The notes: generated from the letters alone by a model not told the origin. 64,000 bases of DNA from Streptomyces clavuligerus (GCF_005519465.1 NZ_CP027859.1:1674001-1738000), one strand, 5' to 3'; counted from the first letter of the stretch, positions 42,345-51,837 are shown. Made by a program: numbers and translations.

Positions 42345-42980
42345 TCAGTCCGGCTGCTCCGCCGGAGCGGTGCGCCGCCGAACGGCGACCATCGCCCACA
42401 CATAGGCCAGATCCAGTACGAGGCAGCTGAAGTACAGGAAGTACATCAACCCGTTGTCGTACCGCGGATCGATCTCGGGGACGGTGAGCATCGCCAGGGA
42501 CGCACACGCCGTCCCGAGGAGCTTGGTCACTGCGATCCCGACGGACTGCCCCCGGGGACCGCGGGCGGCGAGCATGGCCAGAAAGAGCGCGGATATCAGC
42601 ACATTGTCGGCGAAGGCCGAGAGGTGCCGCTCCCCGTGGTCCAGCTCCCGGGAGATCAGTTCCATCGCTGTGTACGCGAGCGCGCAGACCCCGATGAAGG
42701 ACGGCAGCAGCAGCCGCGGCGGCAGGCCCGGGAACTCCCTCCGGCCGTACCGGACGATCGTGTACCCGATCGCGAGATCGAGACAGAACCAGGTCAGGTT
42801 GATCCACGCCCGCACCCCCGGCACCGGGCGGACGAAGGTGAAGGTGAATTCCCAGCCGATACTGGCCGCGAAGGCCACGACCGGCATGCCGTACGTACGG
42901 TCGCGCAGACCGGCACGGATGATCAGGACGTATGTGGCCGTCCAGAAGATCCCCGCCCCCAGCGGAAAGATCATATACAT
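42345..42980 (-). CDS. PaxB/Pyr4-like integral membrane protein (possible terpene cyclase)
   Basis: The protein has 211 residues with about seven membrane helices. The order and motifs, GIFWTATYVLIIRAGLRDRTYGMPVVAFAASIGWEFTFTFV, then AWINLTWFCLDLAIGYTIVRYG, and a late EIDPRYDNGLMYFLYFSCLVLDL, resemble the small membrane cyclases PaxB/Pyr4 of fungal meroterpenoid pathways and their actinobacterial relatives. The acidic residues in GWEF and the late Asp would be catalytic. No prenyltransferase or other terpene gene is nearby, so many such actinobacterial proteins may have other roles. GGAG precedes ATG 42980. Confidence 0.62.
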   Translation of the reverse strand: MYMIFPLGAGIFWTATYVLIIRAGLRDRTYGMPVVAFAASIGWEFTFTFVRPVPGVRAWINLTWFCLDLAIGYTIVRYGRREFPGLPPRLLLPSFIGVCALAYTAMELISRELDHGERHLSAFADNVLISALFLAMLAARGPRGQSVGIAVTKLLGTACASLAMLTVPEIDPRYDNGLMYFLYFSCLVLDLAYVWAMVAVRRRTAPAEQPD

Positions 42981-43514
42981 CGGCAAGGCTCCGATACTCC
43001 GAGGGCATACGAGGAAACGCCGCCCCGCCGTACGGGTGAGCGCCGCATGCCGAACGAACGCCGGACCGGGGCGGCACGACCCCGGCCACCCTCCGGCGTC
43101 GGTCCGCCCGCGTGGGGCCACCAACGGTCCGCCCCCCATGGAAACGGCGCCCGGGGTCCACAGGTTCAGCTCCCGGACATCCGTCCCGCCGGCGCGGGGA
43201 CCCTCCCCGCCCCCGGACCTCTGTCCCGGCCCTCTGTTCCGGACTTCGGGAGGGCCCGCCGTATCCGGGAGCGGTTCATCGGGGCCTGCTCTCGGACCGC
43301 CTGCCGCCCTCACGGACCGTCCCTTTGGCGGGGTCGGTCGTCGTGCGGTTCGAGCCACTCCCGCTCCTCCCCGTCCTGGACGTCATCGACGACACCGGCC
43401 TCGACCGGCGGGGGAGTGCGGCGCTCGGCAGTACACCCATGGCCGACGGACGGAGCTGTTCCACCGGCCATGGGTGAACCCCGGCGCCTGGGGGATCGGG
43501 GTCCGGGATGGCGC
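42981..43514. other. Intergenic region with a diverged repeat
   Basis: 534 bases without a gene. Positions about 43235-43290 are roughly 80% similar to about 45012-45066, on the other side of the TolB-like gene; the origin of this repeat is unknown. Confidence 0.4.
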
Positions 43515-44615
43515 TTATCGGAGGGTGCGGAGGAAGATGTCCGTTGTGCCGTTGGTGTCGTCGGGGACGATGTCGTCGGCGGCGGACTGGAAGACGACGT
43601 GGCGTCCACCGGCGCTGACGGTTTCGACTCCGGCGGTGGCGGGCTTGTCGGTGACGGTTTCGTCGGTGCCTGTCGCGAGGTCGCGCAGGGTGAGAGGCGC
43701 CGGTCCGGTCGTGCCAGGAGGGGTGTGGAGCAAGTACCGGCCGGTGGGGTCGATGGCCAGGGCCCTCACTCCGGGAACCTGGTGGGCGGTCCCGGTGGCG
43801 GTGTCGTGGACGTAGGTGTCGGGGCCGGAGAGGTAGACGACCTTGCTGCCGTCGTCGCTGATCTGGACGAGCTCGGCCGCCCTGTCCGGGCCCTCGACCG
43901 GGCCGTGGACGGTGTTGTCGGTCCGGTCCCACAGGAGGACGTCCTGCTGCCCGCCGTCCTGGTAGGCGAGGAAGCGGCCGTTGCCGCTGAGGGACGGCCG
44001 GGACGGTGCCAGGTTGTGGACGATGTCGATGGTCTGCATGGCGCCGGTGGCCGGGTCGAGGACCTCGATGCGCTTGTTGGTGTGCGGGTACCGGGGAGTG
44101 ACGCTGTACGCCCGGTTGCGGCCCGCCCCCGCGGAAGCCTCGCAGCTGTTGAGGGAGCAGCCATAGGACATCCGCCACCCCATATCCACTTCGTACTGGT
44201 AGAAGGTCATATGGTTCATCACATAGGCCAGGCGGGCGACGTACGTGCCGTCGCTGCTGAGCATCGGCGGCCCCAGCGAGTCCCCGCCGAACCGCCTGTT
44301 CTGCCCCGTCGCCGATTCGCGGACGAACACATCCTCGGTCCTTCCCGTGTCACCGGGGGCGAGGTTGTTCGCGTACGACGAGAAGGCGATGAGCCGGCCA
44401 TCGGGCGTGATCGACGCGCCGGTGGATTCGTCGTTGGCCTGTGTGCCGTCGGCCGCGACACTGGCCCTCTCGACTCCGGTCCCGCGGACACCCCCCGCGT
44501 CCGCGGGCTCGGCCGAGGCGGCTCCGGGTAAGACCGCTGTGATCACACAGACAACGGCGGCGCTCAGGGCGGCCCGGCCGCGTCTGGTGGTGCCCCGGTT
44601 CGTGATACTTGTCAT
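43515..44615 (-). CDS. Secreted TolB-like beta-propeller protein
   Basis: The protein has 366 residues. Signal peptide (RGRAALSAAVVCVITAVLPGAASA), then repeated propeller blades of the TolB/WD40-like type: ASITPDGRLIAFSSYANNLAPGDTGRTEDVFVRESATG, GPPMLSSDGTYVARLAYV, RPSLSGNGRFLAYQDGGQQDVLLWDRTD, VQISDDGSKVVYLSG, ALAIDPTGRYLLHT and VSAGGRHVVFQSAADDIVPDDTNGTTDIFLRTL. Such proteins usually bind partners or ligands rather than catalyse. GGGGGG/GGAAA precedes ATG 44615. A dead paralogue lies at 40.9 kb. A Cys-rich insert (YGCSLNSCEASAG) is unusual for the blades. Confidence 0.87.
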   Translation of the reverse strand: MTSITNRGTTRRGRAALSAAVVCVITAVLPGAASAEPADAGGVRGTGVERASVAADGTQANDESTGASITPDGRLIAFSSYANNLAPGDTGRTEDVFVRESATGQNRRFGGDSLGPPMLSSDGTYVARLAYVMNHMTFYQYEVDMGWRMSYGCSLNSCEASAGAGRNRAYSVTPRYPHTNKRIEVLDPATGAMQTIDIVHNLAPSRPSLSGNGRFLAYQDGGQQDVLLWDRTDNTVHGPVEGPDRAAELVQISDDGSKVVYLSGPDTYVHDTATGTAHQVPGVRALAIDPTGRYLLHTPPGTTGPAPLTLRDLATGTDETVTDKPATAGVETVSAGGRHVVFQSAADDIVPDDTNGTTDIFLRTLR

Positions 44616-44909
44616 TTTCCCCCCAGGCGGCTTGTGCCTCCGGCACCTCACCGGAGGACCAGCAGCATGCAACCGCGACGGCGCCGCGCGGTCAATGCGT
44701 CCACACGCCACATGACCTGTCGGGAGGAAACGGTTTCGGTCGTGGACAGCGGTCCGGTCACCTGCCGTGGGCCTGTGCCGCTGGTATCGTGCCCTGGCGA
44801 TTCCCGTCGGTGAACCCGGGCTCCGCCCGTACCACCCGGCCGGGTGGGCTCCGGAGACGGGTGAACGAGGACAGCATGATCGCGTGACAACGCCCCAGGT
44901 CACGAAGTA

Positions 44910-44998
44910 TCTACCCCGCCCGCGCGGGGGTCGCCCGCGGTACGCACGCCCTGTCGGGCGTGGCCGGTAATCCGCCCCGCCCGCGCGGGGGTCGCCCA
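44910..44998. CRISPR. Two-repeat CRISPR remnant, type I-E-like
   Basis: A 23-base sequence with core ccccgcccgcgcgggg then gtcgccc occurs exactly at 44914-44936 and 44975-44997. The period is 61 bases, the unit length of type I-E arrays (28-29-base repeat plus about 32-base spacer). The partly palindromic C4-G...G4 core matches I-E repeats of actinomycetes. One spacer lies between. No cas gene is present in the window. Confidence 0.6.
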
Positions 44999-45276
44999 CT
45001 CCCGAACCCCAACCCCGGACTCCGGGGCGCCCGCCGTGTCCAGGAACGGCTCATCGGAGCCTTGCCCTCACCGCGGTTGTCGACCTCGCAGACCTTCTCC
45101 GAGAGCATCTTGCGCCGCTCGAACGGGCAATCAGGGGCGTTGTGCGGCTGGAGCCGGCCCCGCCCCGCCCGGCCCGGCCCCCGAGCGATCGTCTTTCGGC
45201 CGGGTTGACGGAGGGGCCACAACACCGTGGCGTGGCGCCGGTAAGGTGCCGGTACGCACTGCGGTGCGCCTCCTCC

Positions 45277-45310
45277 CCGGACATGTCCGGGCCCCTCGTC
45301 TTCGGGGCCC
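45277..45310. promoter_or_regulatory. Palindrome plus hairpin upstream of the carbamoyltransferase
   Basis: Perfect 14-base palindrome ccggacatgtccgg (45277-45290), immediately followed by a 7-bp stem gggcccc / ggggccc with an 8-base loop (45289-45310). Could be an operator next to an attenuator or terminator; no regulator is adjacent. Confidence 0.4.
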
Positions 45311-45698
45311 GGCCCGATCCCGAAGGAGAAGGCCGTCGCCCGGGATTCCGGGGCGGCCGGTTCTGAGAGGAGGCGCCCATGTTCCGCCCCACGCCCGCAA
45401 GGGACGCTCCCAGCCGGGCCCGGACCTCTTCTGCCCCTGACGACGGCAGCAGCGGCTTCCTGTTCGCCGAACGGGGACCCGGCCGCCGCCCGCCCCGCGC
45501 AACGCCGCAACACACCTGATCCGGCGCTCCGCCGTATCTCCTGGCTGTGGGCCATATCGGCCCCAACAGCCCCTGGCCGACAGTAACGTGGCACCCGGCG
45601 GACCGGATCGCGAGCACCCCGGTGTCCCGGACGGAACGCAGAGCACACCGAAGCACATCCCTGGGCAGTGTCGTCGGATCGGCGAAGAGTTGAGGGCC

Positions 45699-47390
45699 AT
45701 GAACATCCTGGGTATCAACTGTGTCTTCCACGAGTCCTCCGCGGCGGTCGTCATCGACGGCCGGGTCGTCGCAGCCGTCGAGGAGGAACGGTTCAACCGG
45801 GTCAAACACGCCAAGCCCGCCCTGGTCGGCACGGCGGACGTGCTTCCGGCCGCCTCGATCTCCTTCTGTCTGGAGGCCGCCGGTCTGTCTCCCGAGGACA
45901 TCGATCTGGTCGCCTGCTCGTTCGATCCCGAGATCCGGCGGAAGGACTTCGAGACCGACCCCCTGAGCAGGCCCGGCGACTGGGGCAGCGCCGACGGCGA
46001 GAAGACGTTCCTGCGCTCGATCGAGCGCATCCCTGAGGCCGTCCGCGCCGAGTTCGGCATCGACACCGGCGAGCGGTTCCGCTGGGTCCCGCACCACATC
46101 GCGCACGCCGCCTCGGCCTACTACCCGTGCGGGGACGAGCAGGCGGCCGTGCTGGTCGTGGACGGCATCGGAGAGGCCGCCACCGCGCTCCTCGGCGGGG
46201 GTGACGGGACGGTGATCCACCGCCTCCACGAGCTCCACTACCCGAACTCCATCGGGTTCGTGTGGGAGAAACTGAGTGCCTTCCTCGGCTTCTCCCCCTA
46301 CGACGCCTCCAAGGTCATGGGACTGGCCGCGTACGGCGACGCCGACACCTGTGCCGGCCGACTCGCGGAGATCGTCGGCCCGTACGACACCCTCGCGGTA
46401 CGCTCCGACCAGTTCGCGTTCCGCCTGGACGGCTTCGAGAACCTCGAATCCCGCTTCGGACCGCGGCGCCTGCCCGGGGAACAACTCGCCCAGCGCCACG
46501 CGGACCTGGCCGCGGCGCTCCAGCGCTGGAACGACCGGACGATCCTGTCCCTCGCCCGTCGGGCCCACGACCTCCACCCGGCGTCGACGCTGTGCTACGC
46601 GGGGGGCGTGGCGCTCAACTGCGCGACGAACTGGCTGCTCAAGGAGGAGGGACCGTTCTCCCGGATCTACATACCCTGCGCACCGCACGACGGCGGAACG
46701 GCACTCGGGGCGGCCCTGTGGGCGTACTACGACTCCGGGGTGACCGAGCTGACGCACCCGGCGCTGGACACCGCCTGCACGGGCCCGGGTTATACGGACG
46801 AGGAGATCACCGCCGCCTTCGCCGAGGCCGGACTGACGGCGCGGCGGTCCCCGGACATCGCGCTCGACGTGGCGCGGCGCATCGCCGCCGGGCAGGTCGT
46901 CGGCTGGTTCCAGGGCCGCATGGAGCTGGGGCCCCGGGCGCTCGGCAACCGTTCGCTGGTGGCCGACCCGCGCGATCCAGGAATACGCGACACGCTGAAC
47001 CGCAAGGTCAAGCACCGTGAGGACTTCCGGCCGTTCGCCCCCAGCGTGCTCGCCGAGCACGCCCGCGACTGGTTCGAGCTCGGCCACGACTCCGAGAGCC
47101 ACCGGTTCATGCTCTACACCTGTCCGGTCCGGCCCGGACGCGCCGAGGACATCCCGGCCGTCCTGCACATCGACGGCACCGCACGGGTCCAGACGGTGAC
47201 GTCGGCGGACAATCCGCGCTACCACCGCCTGATCTCCTGTTTCGAGGAACTCACCGGGGTGCCCATGGTGCTCAACACCTCCTTCAACGACAGCGAGCCC
47301 ATCGTGTGCTCGCCGCGTGACGCGCTCGCCACCTTCGCCGCCACCCGGATCGACGCCGTGGCGATCGGCGACCACATCGCGTCCCGGTAG
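45699..47390 (+). CDS. O-carbamoyltransferase (NodU/TobZ family)
   Basis: The protein has 563 residues. The N-terminal Kae1-like domain has GINCVFHESSAAVVIDGRVVAAVEEERFNRVKH, the metal-binding HHIAHAASAYY and DGIGE. The C-terminal Carbam_trans_C domain starts near residue 365 with GWFQGRMELGPRALGNRSLVADPRDP...KHREDFRPFAPSVL. Enzymes of this family convert carbamoyl phosphate with ATP to carbamoyl-adenylate and transfer the group to a sugar or alcohol hydroxyl in natural products. Start ATG 45699 (GAGGG upstream). First of three same-strand genes with an oxygenase and a glycosyltransferase, a typical tailoring set. Confidence 0.93.
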   Translation: MNILGINCVFHESSAAVVIDGRVVAAVEEERFNRVKHAKPALVGTADVLPAASISFCLEAAGLSPEDIDLVACSFDPEIRRKDFETDPLSRPGDWGSADGEKTFLRSIERIPEAVRAEFGIDTGERFRWVPHHIAHAASAYYPCGDEQAAVLVVDGIGEAATALLGGGDGTVIHRLHELHYPNSIGFVWEKLSAFLGFSPYDASKVMGLAAYGDADTCAGRLAEIVGPYDTLAVRSDQFAFRLDGFENLESRFGPRRLPGEQLAQRHADLAAALQRWNDRTILSLARRAHDLHPASTLCYAGGVALNCATNWLLKEEGPFSRIYIPCAPHDGGTALGAALWAYYDSGVTELTHPALDTACTGPGYTDEEITAAFAEAGLTARRSPDIALDVARRIAAGQVVGWFQGRMELGPRALGNRSLVADPRDPGIRDTLNRKVKHREDFRPFAPSVLAEHARDWFELGHDSESHRFMLYTCPVRPGRAEDIPAVLHIDGTARVQTVTSADNPRYHRLISCFEELTGVPMVLNTSFNDSEPIVCSPRDALATFAATRIDAVAIGDHIASR

Positions 47391-47443
47391 CGGAACGCCG
47401 CCCCAACCCGGCCGGGCCCGAACCGGAAGGACGACAGCATCAG

Positions 47444-48472
47444 ATGATCAAGGTTGAACACCGGCCCGGAAGCGGGTCCGCCCCGGCGCGCTACGACCTG
47501 ACCGCCGCCGAGGCCGCCCGGACCCGGGAGGTCGTCACACAGACCCTGAGCCATGTGGAATCGAGCGAGGACCCGTCCCTCTACCGGTACGCGCCCCTGG
47601 CGACCCGCCTGCTACCGGAGCGGCTGCTGGCCTTCCTCCACCACTTCCGCCAGGAAGAACCCGCCGGTGCCTGCGTCATCAGCGGCTGGCAGGTCGACGA
47701 CCACGCGATCGGCCCGACACCGGACACCTGGCGAACCGGCACCACCCGCTCCCGCGCCCTGGCCGACGAGGTCTACCTCGTCCTCCTGTCCTCGGTCCTC
47801 GGCGAGGTCTTCGCCTGGAGCACCGTCCAGGACGGCCACCTGGTCCAGGACCTGTTCCCCGTCCCCGGCGAGGAGCACGAGAAGAGCGCCGGCAGCAGCG
47901 CCAGCCTCCTCGACCTGCACAGCGAGGACGCGTTCTCACCACTTCGCTGCGACTACCTCGGCCTGCTCTGCCTGCGCAACGACACCGCCGTCCCGACCTC
48001 CTACGTCCCGGTCGACGGCCTCAGCCTCACCCCCGAGCAACGCACTGTGCTCGCCGAGCCACGCTTCGTCCTGCTCCCCGACTCCGAACACCTCAAACGG
48101 GCTGCCGAGCGCGGCGAACAGCCACCGGCACCACCCAGGACCGCCCTCTTGTTCGGCGACCCGGCCTCCCCGTACCTCGTGGTCGACGAGTTCTTCATCC
48201 GGACCGACCCCGACGACACCCAGGCACAGGACGCCCTCGCCGCCCTTCTGCGCCTGCTGAACGACTCCCAGCGCGACGTGACGCTCGCCCCTGGCGAACT
48301 CCTGTTCATCGACAACTACCGGGCCGTCCACGGCCGCAAGCCCTTCCACGCCTCCTACGACGGACGCGACCGCTGGCTGAAAAGGACCAGCGTCACCCGC
48401 GACCTGCGCAAATCCCGTGCCGCCCGAACCTCCGCCACATCCCGCGTGGTCAGCACCGGACTGTCCTGGTGA
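47444..48472 (+). CDS. Fe(II)/2-oxoglutarate oxygenase, clavaminate-synthase/VioC/AsnO type
   Basis: The protein has 342 residues. The metal triad is visible as LHSED (His about 159, Glu 161) and a distal His in LLFIDNYRAVHGRKPFHASYDGRDRWLKRTSVTRDL (about 297), followed by the Arg that binds 2-oxoglutarate. The layout and the C-terminal block match the group that hydroxylates the beta-carbon of arginine, asparagine or enduracididine, or performs clavaminate chemistry. A free or carrier-bound amino acid substrate is likely. Ribosome site GGAAGGACGAC before ATG 47444, 53 bases after the carbamoyltransferase, so cotranscribed; the new hydroxyl could be the carbamoylation site. Confidence 0.9.
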   Translation: MIKVEHRPGSGSAPARYDLTAAEAARTREVVTQTLSHVESSEDPSLYRYAPLATRLLPERLLAFLHHFRQEEPAGACVISGWQVDDHAIGPTPDTWRTGTTRSRALADEVYLVLLSSVLGEVFAWSTVQDGHLVQDLFPVPGEEHEKSAGSSASLLDLHSEDAFSPLRCDYLGLLCLRNDTAVPTSYVPVDGLSLTPEQRTVLAEPRFVLLPDSEHLKRAAERGEQPPAPPRTALLFGDPASPYLVVDEFFIRTDPDDTQAQDALAALLRLLNDSQRDVTLAPGELLFIDNYRAVHGRKPFHASYDGRDRWLKRTSVTRDLRKSRAARTSATSRVVSTGLSW

Positions 48473-48715
48473 CTGCGGCCGCCCCGCAGGGTGACCCGCC
48501 GACCAGTGGGCCAGGACCGCAGGACCCCCTCCGCCGACGACCGGACCACCGGCTTCTTCCTGATCCGCCTCCCGGCCCGTATCGGATCTGCGGCCGAGAG
48601 ACGGCCCCGCGGACCGGGCCGGTTCCGGGCCGATTCCGGTTCGGTCCGGTTCGGTTCCGGGCCGGACAGGGCGACGAACCGACACCGACCGACTCCGTCC
48701 CGCCGAGGTAGCCCT

Positions 48716-49984
48716 ATGCGTATCCTGCACATCTCCGACCACGCCGACCCGCTGGCCACCCCGGGGGGCGAGTTCTGCGGCGGTCAGAACGTCTATGTGA
48801 GGGAACTGGCCAGACGGCTCGCCGACTCCGGCTGCACGGTCGATGTCGTCACCCGCTGGGCGGACCGTCGGCTGGCCCGGCAGGAGCCGATCGCCCCCGG
48901 CGCGCGGACCGTCCGGGTGCCGGCCGGACCGGTCGGGCCGCTGCCGCGCGAGCGGTTCGGCGAAGTCCTCGACGAGTTCTGCGAGGGCGTCGTCGGACTC
49001 CACGAGGAGACGGGCGGATACGACGTGGTGCACAGCCACTACTGGTACTCCGCCGTCGCCGCCCTGCGGCTCGGCGAGCGCCACCCGGTACCGCTGGTGC
49101 ACACCCATCACTCCCTGGGCGCGATGCGCCGGGCGGCGATCGGGCGGGACGCGGCAGACGAGGCCGGGGAGCACTTCGCGGCCAGGCACCGGATCGAACG
49201 CCGCATCGGCCTGCGCGCTGCCGCTGTCGTGGCCAGCAGCCCCGGCGAACTCGCCGACCTGGAGCGACAGTGGGGAACGCCGCGGCACACACTCCACATG
49301 GTGCCCCCCGGGGTGGACACCGCGGTCCTGACCCCGCGCGACCCCGCCCTCGCCCGCGCCGAACTGGGCCTGCCGGGCGACGCCCCGGTGGTCCTGTTCG
49401 TCGGGCGGCTGGAGCCGCGCAAGGGCTTGGCGGACCTCGTCTCCGCCTTCGCCCTCGTACGCCGGGCGGTTCCCGGCGCGGTTCTCGTCGTCGTCGGCGG
49501 CGAGGCGCCGGAACGGCGAGCCGACCCCGGTCCGCTGGCGGCACTGGTCGAGAGGCACGGGCTGAGGGGGAGCGTGGACCTGCGCGGGCCGGTTCCGCAC
49601 GCGGCCACGGCCCGCTACTACAGTGCCGCGGACGTCACAGCCGTGCCCTCGCACTACGAGCCCTTCGGCCTGGTCGCCGTGGAATCGATGGCCTGCGGCA
49701 CACCGGTGGTCGCGACCCGCGTCGGCGGCCTGCGCTGGAGCGTCGCCGACCCGAGCGTCGGGACGCTGGTACCGCCGCGGAATCCGGCCGCGCTCGCGAA
49801 GGCACTGGTCGACGTGCTGACCTCGGGTACGGCAGAGCGCCGACAGGCCTGCCTGGACCGCGCCACCAGCGTCTACTGCGCCGAGCGGTGGGCCGACGAC
49901 ATCCGGGCGATCTACCGTCGAGTGGCGGCCCCGCACATCGCCGCGACAGGGGCGGAGCAACCCCCCCTTCGCCGACGCCTCTGA
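48716..49984 (+). CDS. GT4-family glycosyltransferase
   Basis: The protein has 422 residues with the GT-B fold. N-terminal MRILHISDHADPLATPGGEFCGGQNVYVRELARRLADSG and HSHYWYSAVAALRL, then VASSPGELADL, VPPGVDTAVLTP, VLFVGRLEPRKGLADLV and the donor-binding EPFGLVAVESMACGTPVVATRVGG (E-x7-E). This resembles MshA/sucrose-synthase-like retaining enzymes that use UDP- or GDP-sugars. GAGGT precedes ATG 48716. It lies 243 bases after the oxygenase, across a C/G-rich spacer with repeated ccggttcgg, so it may have its own promoter but is plausibly part of the same pathway. Confidence 0.9.
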   Translation: MRILHISDHADPLATPGGEFCGGQNVYVRELARRLADSGCTVDVVTRWADRRLARQEPIAPGARTVRVPAGPVGPLPRERFGEVLDEFCEGVVGLHEETGGYDVVHSHYWYSAVAALRLGERHPVPLVHTHHSLGAMRRAAIGRDAADEAGEHFAARHRIERRIGLRAAAVVASSPGELADLERQWGTPRHTLHMVPPGVDTAVLTPRDPALARAELGLPGDAPVVLFVGRLEPRKGLADLVSAFALVRRAVPGAVLVVVGGEAPERRADPGPLAALVERHGLRGSVDLRGPVPHAATARYYSAADVTAVPSHYEPFGLVAVESMACGTPVVATRVGGLRWSVADPSVGTLVPPRNPAALAKALVDVLTSGTAERRQACLDRATSVYCAERWADDIRAIYRRVAAPHIAATGAEQPPLRRRL

Positions 49985-50297
49985 CGGCCCGTCCCCATGC
50001 ACTGGAGCCGCCGTCCTGAGCGCTCGTCGACGAAGGCTCCGGCCGTCTCGGCCAGGATCGGGTGCACCCCACTACGCAGCCGCACGGGGCCACATCGGGC
50101 CGGGGTCTGCCGCAGCCGGAGAACAGACCGGCATGCCGTGCGGGTCCCGCGTGGGCCATGCCGTCGCGCCCGCCCTGGTCGGGGTCGGCGCCGACGAGGC
50201 CGTCCTCGTCCGCCCCGCCCGGGCTCTGCCGGCACCCGGACGCTGCGCCCCGCCGCAGACCTGTCCGAGCCGGACGGACAGCCACCGCCCCGCCGGC
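49985..50297. other. Intergenic, no gene seen
   Basis: 313 bases between the convergent glycosyltransferase and zinc-ribbon genes; no clear terminator stem or domain fragment. Confidence 0.4.
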
Positions 50298-50732
50298 CTA
50301 GACCATGGTCAGGAGGTGGTCCGTCGGTGTGTAGTCGATCTTCCAGTCGGCATAGACCCCGCAGAACCCGTCCCTGGCGCACCGCAGACCCACGGTCACC
50401 CAGCGGACCGATCCGTCGTCTCCGAGCGAGAACGCGACCGCGGCCTCGAACTCCTCACCCCCGCAGGGGCAGCCGGCCATACCGGGCTCGTCGCCCTCCC
50501 AGGACTCCTCGTCCCAGTACTCCCCGCTGTCCGCGATGAACGCGCGGCTCCCGCAGCCCGAACACTCCCGTTCCGCTCCGGACGCGTTGACCAGTACGAA
50601 GAACACACGGCCACCGCACCCGCACACAGAAGCAGCGACCCGCACCGGGCGACCGTCGCCCGCACCGCGCAGGAACGCCGCCAACTCCGCGGGGACGCCC
50701 TCGCCAACCTCATCATCCACATGCATGGACAC
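50298..50732 (-). CDS. Cys-rich zinc-ribbon-like protein of unknown function
   Basis: The protein has 144 residues, acidic, with paired cysteines VCGCGGRVFFVLVNASGAERECSGCGSRAFI and CPCGGEEFEAAVAF, suggesting one or two zinc ribbons, and a C-terminal WKIDYTPTDHLLTMV. No signal peptide. It resembles conserved actinobacterial hypothetical proteins without known role. Start GTG 50732 or ATG 50726 (MHVDDEVGEG). Confidence 0.72.
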   Translation of the reverse strand: MSMHVDDEVGEGVPAELAAFLRGAGDGRPVRVAASVCGCGGRVFFVLVNASGAERECSGCGSRAFIADSGEYWDEESWEGDEPGMAGCPCGGEEFEAAVAFSLGDDGSVRWVTVGLRCARDGFCGVYADWKIDYTPTDHLLTMV

Positions 50733-51837
50733 ATCGTCCCAGCCACCCCCTGACTCGTCGACGGTTCGCTGGAACGGATCACCCCAGGCGGGTCAGCCGC
50801 CGCTGTACGTCGGCGCGGACGGCGTTCAGCGGCGCGTCGAAGGACTCGGTGTCCCGGCCGACGAGACCGCCATCGGAGCCGAGGCCGGTACGCGCGTTCA
50901 GCAGGTCATGGCCGACCGGGCACGCGCCCTCCAACGCGCCCTGCGCGAGCAGCACCCGCGTGAGGCACGGCGGGGAGAGACCCTGCTGCGGCGCCGCACC
51001 GCACAGGTCGGCCAGCCGGAGGGTTGCTCGGGCCCGCTGCTCTGCGGGCCGGCAGGAAGCGGCCTCGCGAAGGTGCTCGATTTGGCGGTCATCTCACAGG
51101 GCATGTAACGCGTTCCCATGAGCTGTGGCCCTTCCTCCGGGATCTCCCTCCGGGGTTTGCCGAGCGAAGCCGGGCCAGGGGCTCGGCCCGGACGGGGTAT
51201 GCCTTTCGGAGGAGGCCGGATGGCGCACGATTGTCGCACAGCGGTCGAATATTTGCTTCTGTCAGTTTGCTTGTTTCCCATCTGCACGAGCATCCGGGAT
51301 TTCTCGATCTTCTCCGGAGAGCGGATCGACGGAACGATGAGTGGTGATCCAGCAGGATATTGCCAGTGAATCGGTCAGAAGCGGTCATAAATGAAACGTA
51401 CGTGATCTCGCTTCAATCCCCCTCCTGCGAAGATACGTTTGCATGAGGGGAAGTTGCAGGAAGCCCGGAGCGAAGGCCGTCTTCTGAGGCTGGGGTGACG
51501 CCACCCGCACGAATGGGCGGGTAGCGGAGTGACGCCATGGCGGCGGCCCACGAGGGTTGCCTCCCCGAGGGCCACCACGGGCCGTCACCACCTCCGAAAG
51601 GGCGATACATGACCCAAGGAAGAGTCCCGAGGCTGATGAGTCCTGTCCCGGGCATTCCCCCGACCATTATTCCTTCCCCGCGTGGTGGTGAAACACCTAC
51701 CTCGACGTTCCTGCCGGGCCGGGTCTGGGGCAGCGGTGTGTCCATGCACGCCGCCGCGCCCGCGGTGCTGTCCAGGGGGCGGGCGCGGTCCGCCGGGGCC
51801 GGTCTGTCCGGTGTGCGGGCGGGCCTGCGGCCCGCGG
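50733..51837. other. 1.1 kb without a convincing gene
   Basis: GC-rich frames on both strands are noise-like. The stretch about 51220-51450 is clearly lower in GC than its surroundings (short A/T runs), suggesting inserted or regulatory DNA. Confidence 0.4.

Larger units (their letters stand above)
44616..45698. other. Long non-coding interval with CRISPR remnant and hairpins
   Basis: About 1.08 kb. It contains a palindrome at 44832-44847, two CRISPR-like repeats (44910-44998), the diverged repeat near 45012-45066, and a pair of symmetrical elements at 45277-45310 some 390 bases ahead of the carbamoyltransferase. No gene is supported. Confidence 0.5.

Noticed and set aside
44832..44847. Perfect palindrome ccacccggccgggtgg near the CRISPR-like repeats
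   Set aside because: Only 16 bases, made of GC pairs that recur by chance at this composition; it does not fit the 61-base period.
47936..50002. 688-codon minus-strand frame opposite the oxygenase and glycosyltransferase
   Set aside because: Runs through both catalytic genes on the wrong strand without recognisable domains.
50536..51108. Plus-strand frame after the Zn-ribbon gene
   Set aside because: Starts antisense to that gene and shows no family motif; probably noise despite a few protein-like stretches.
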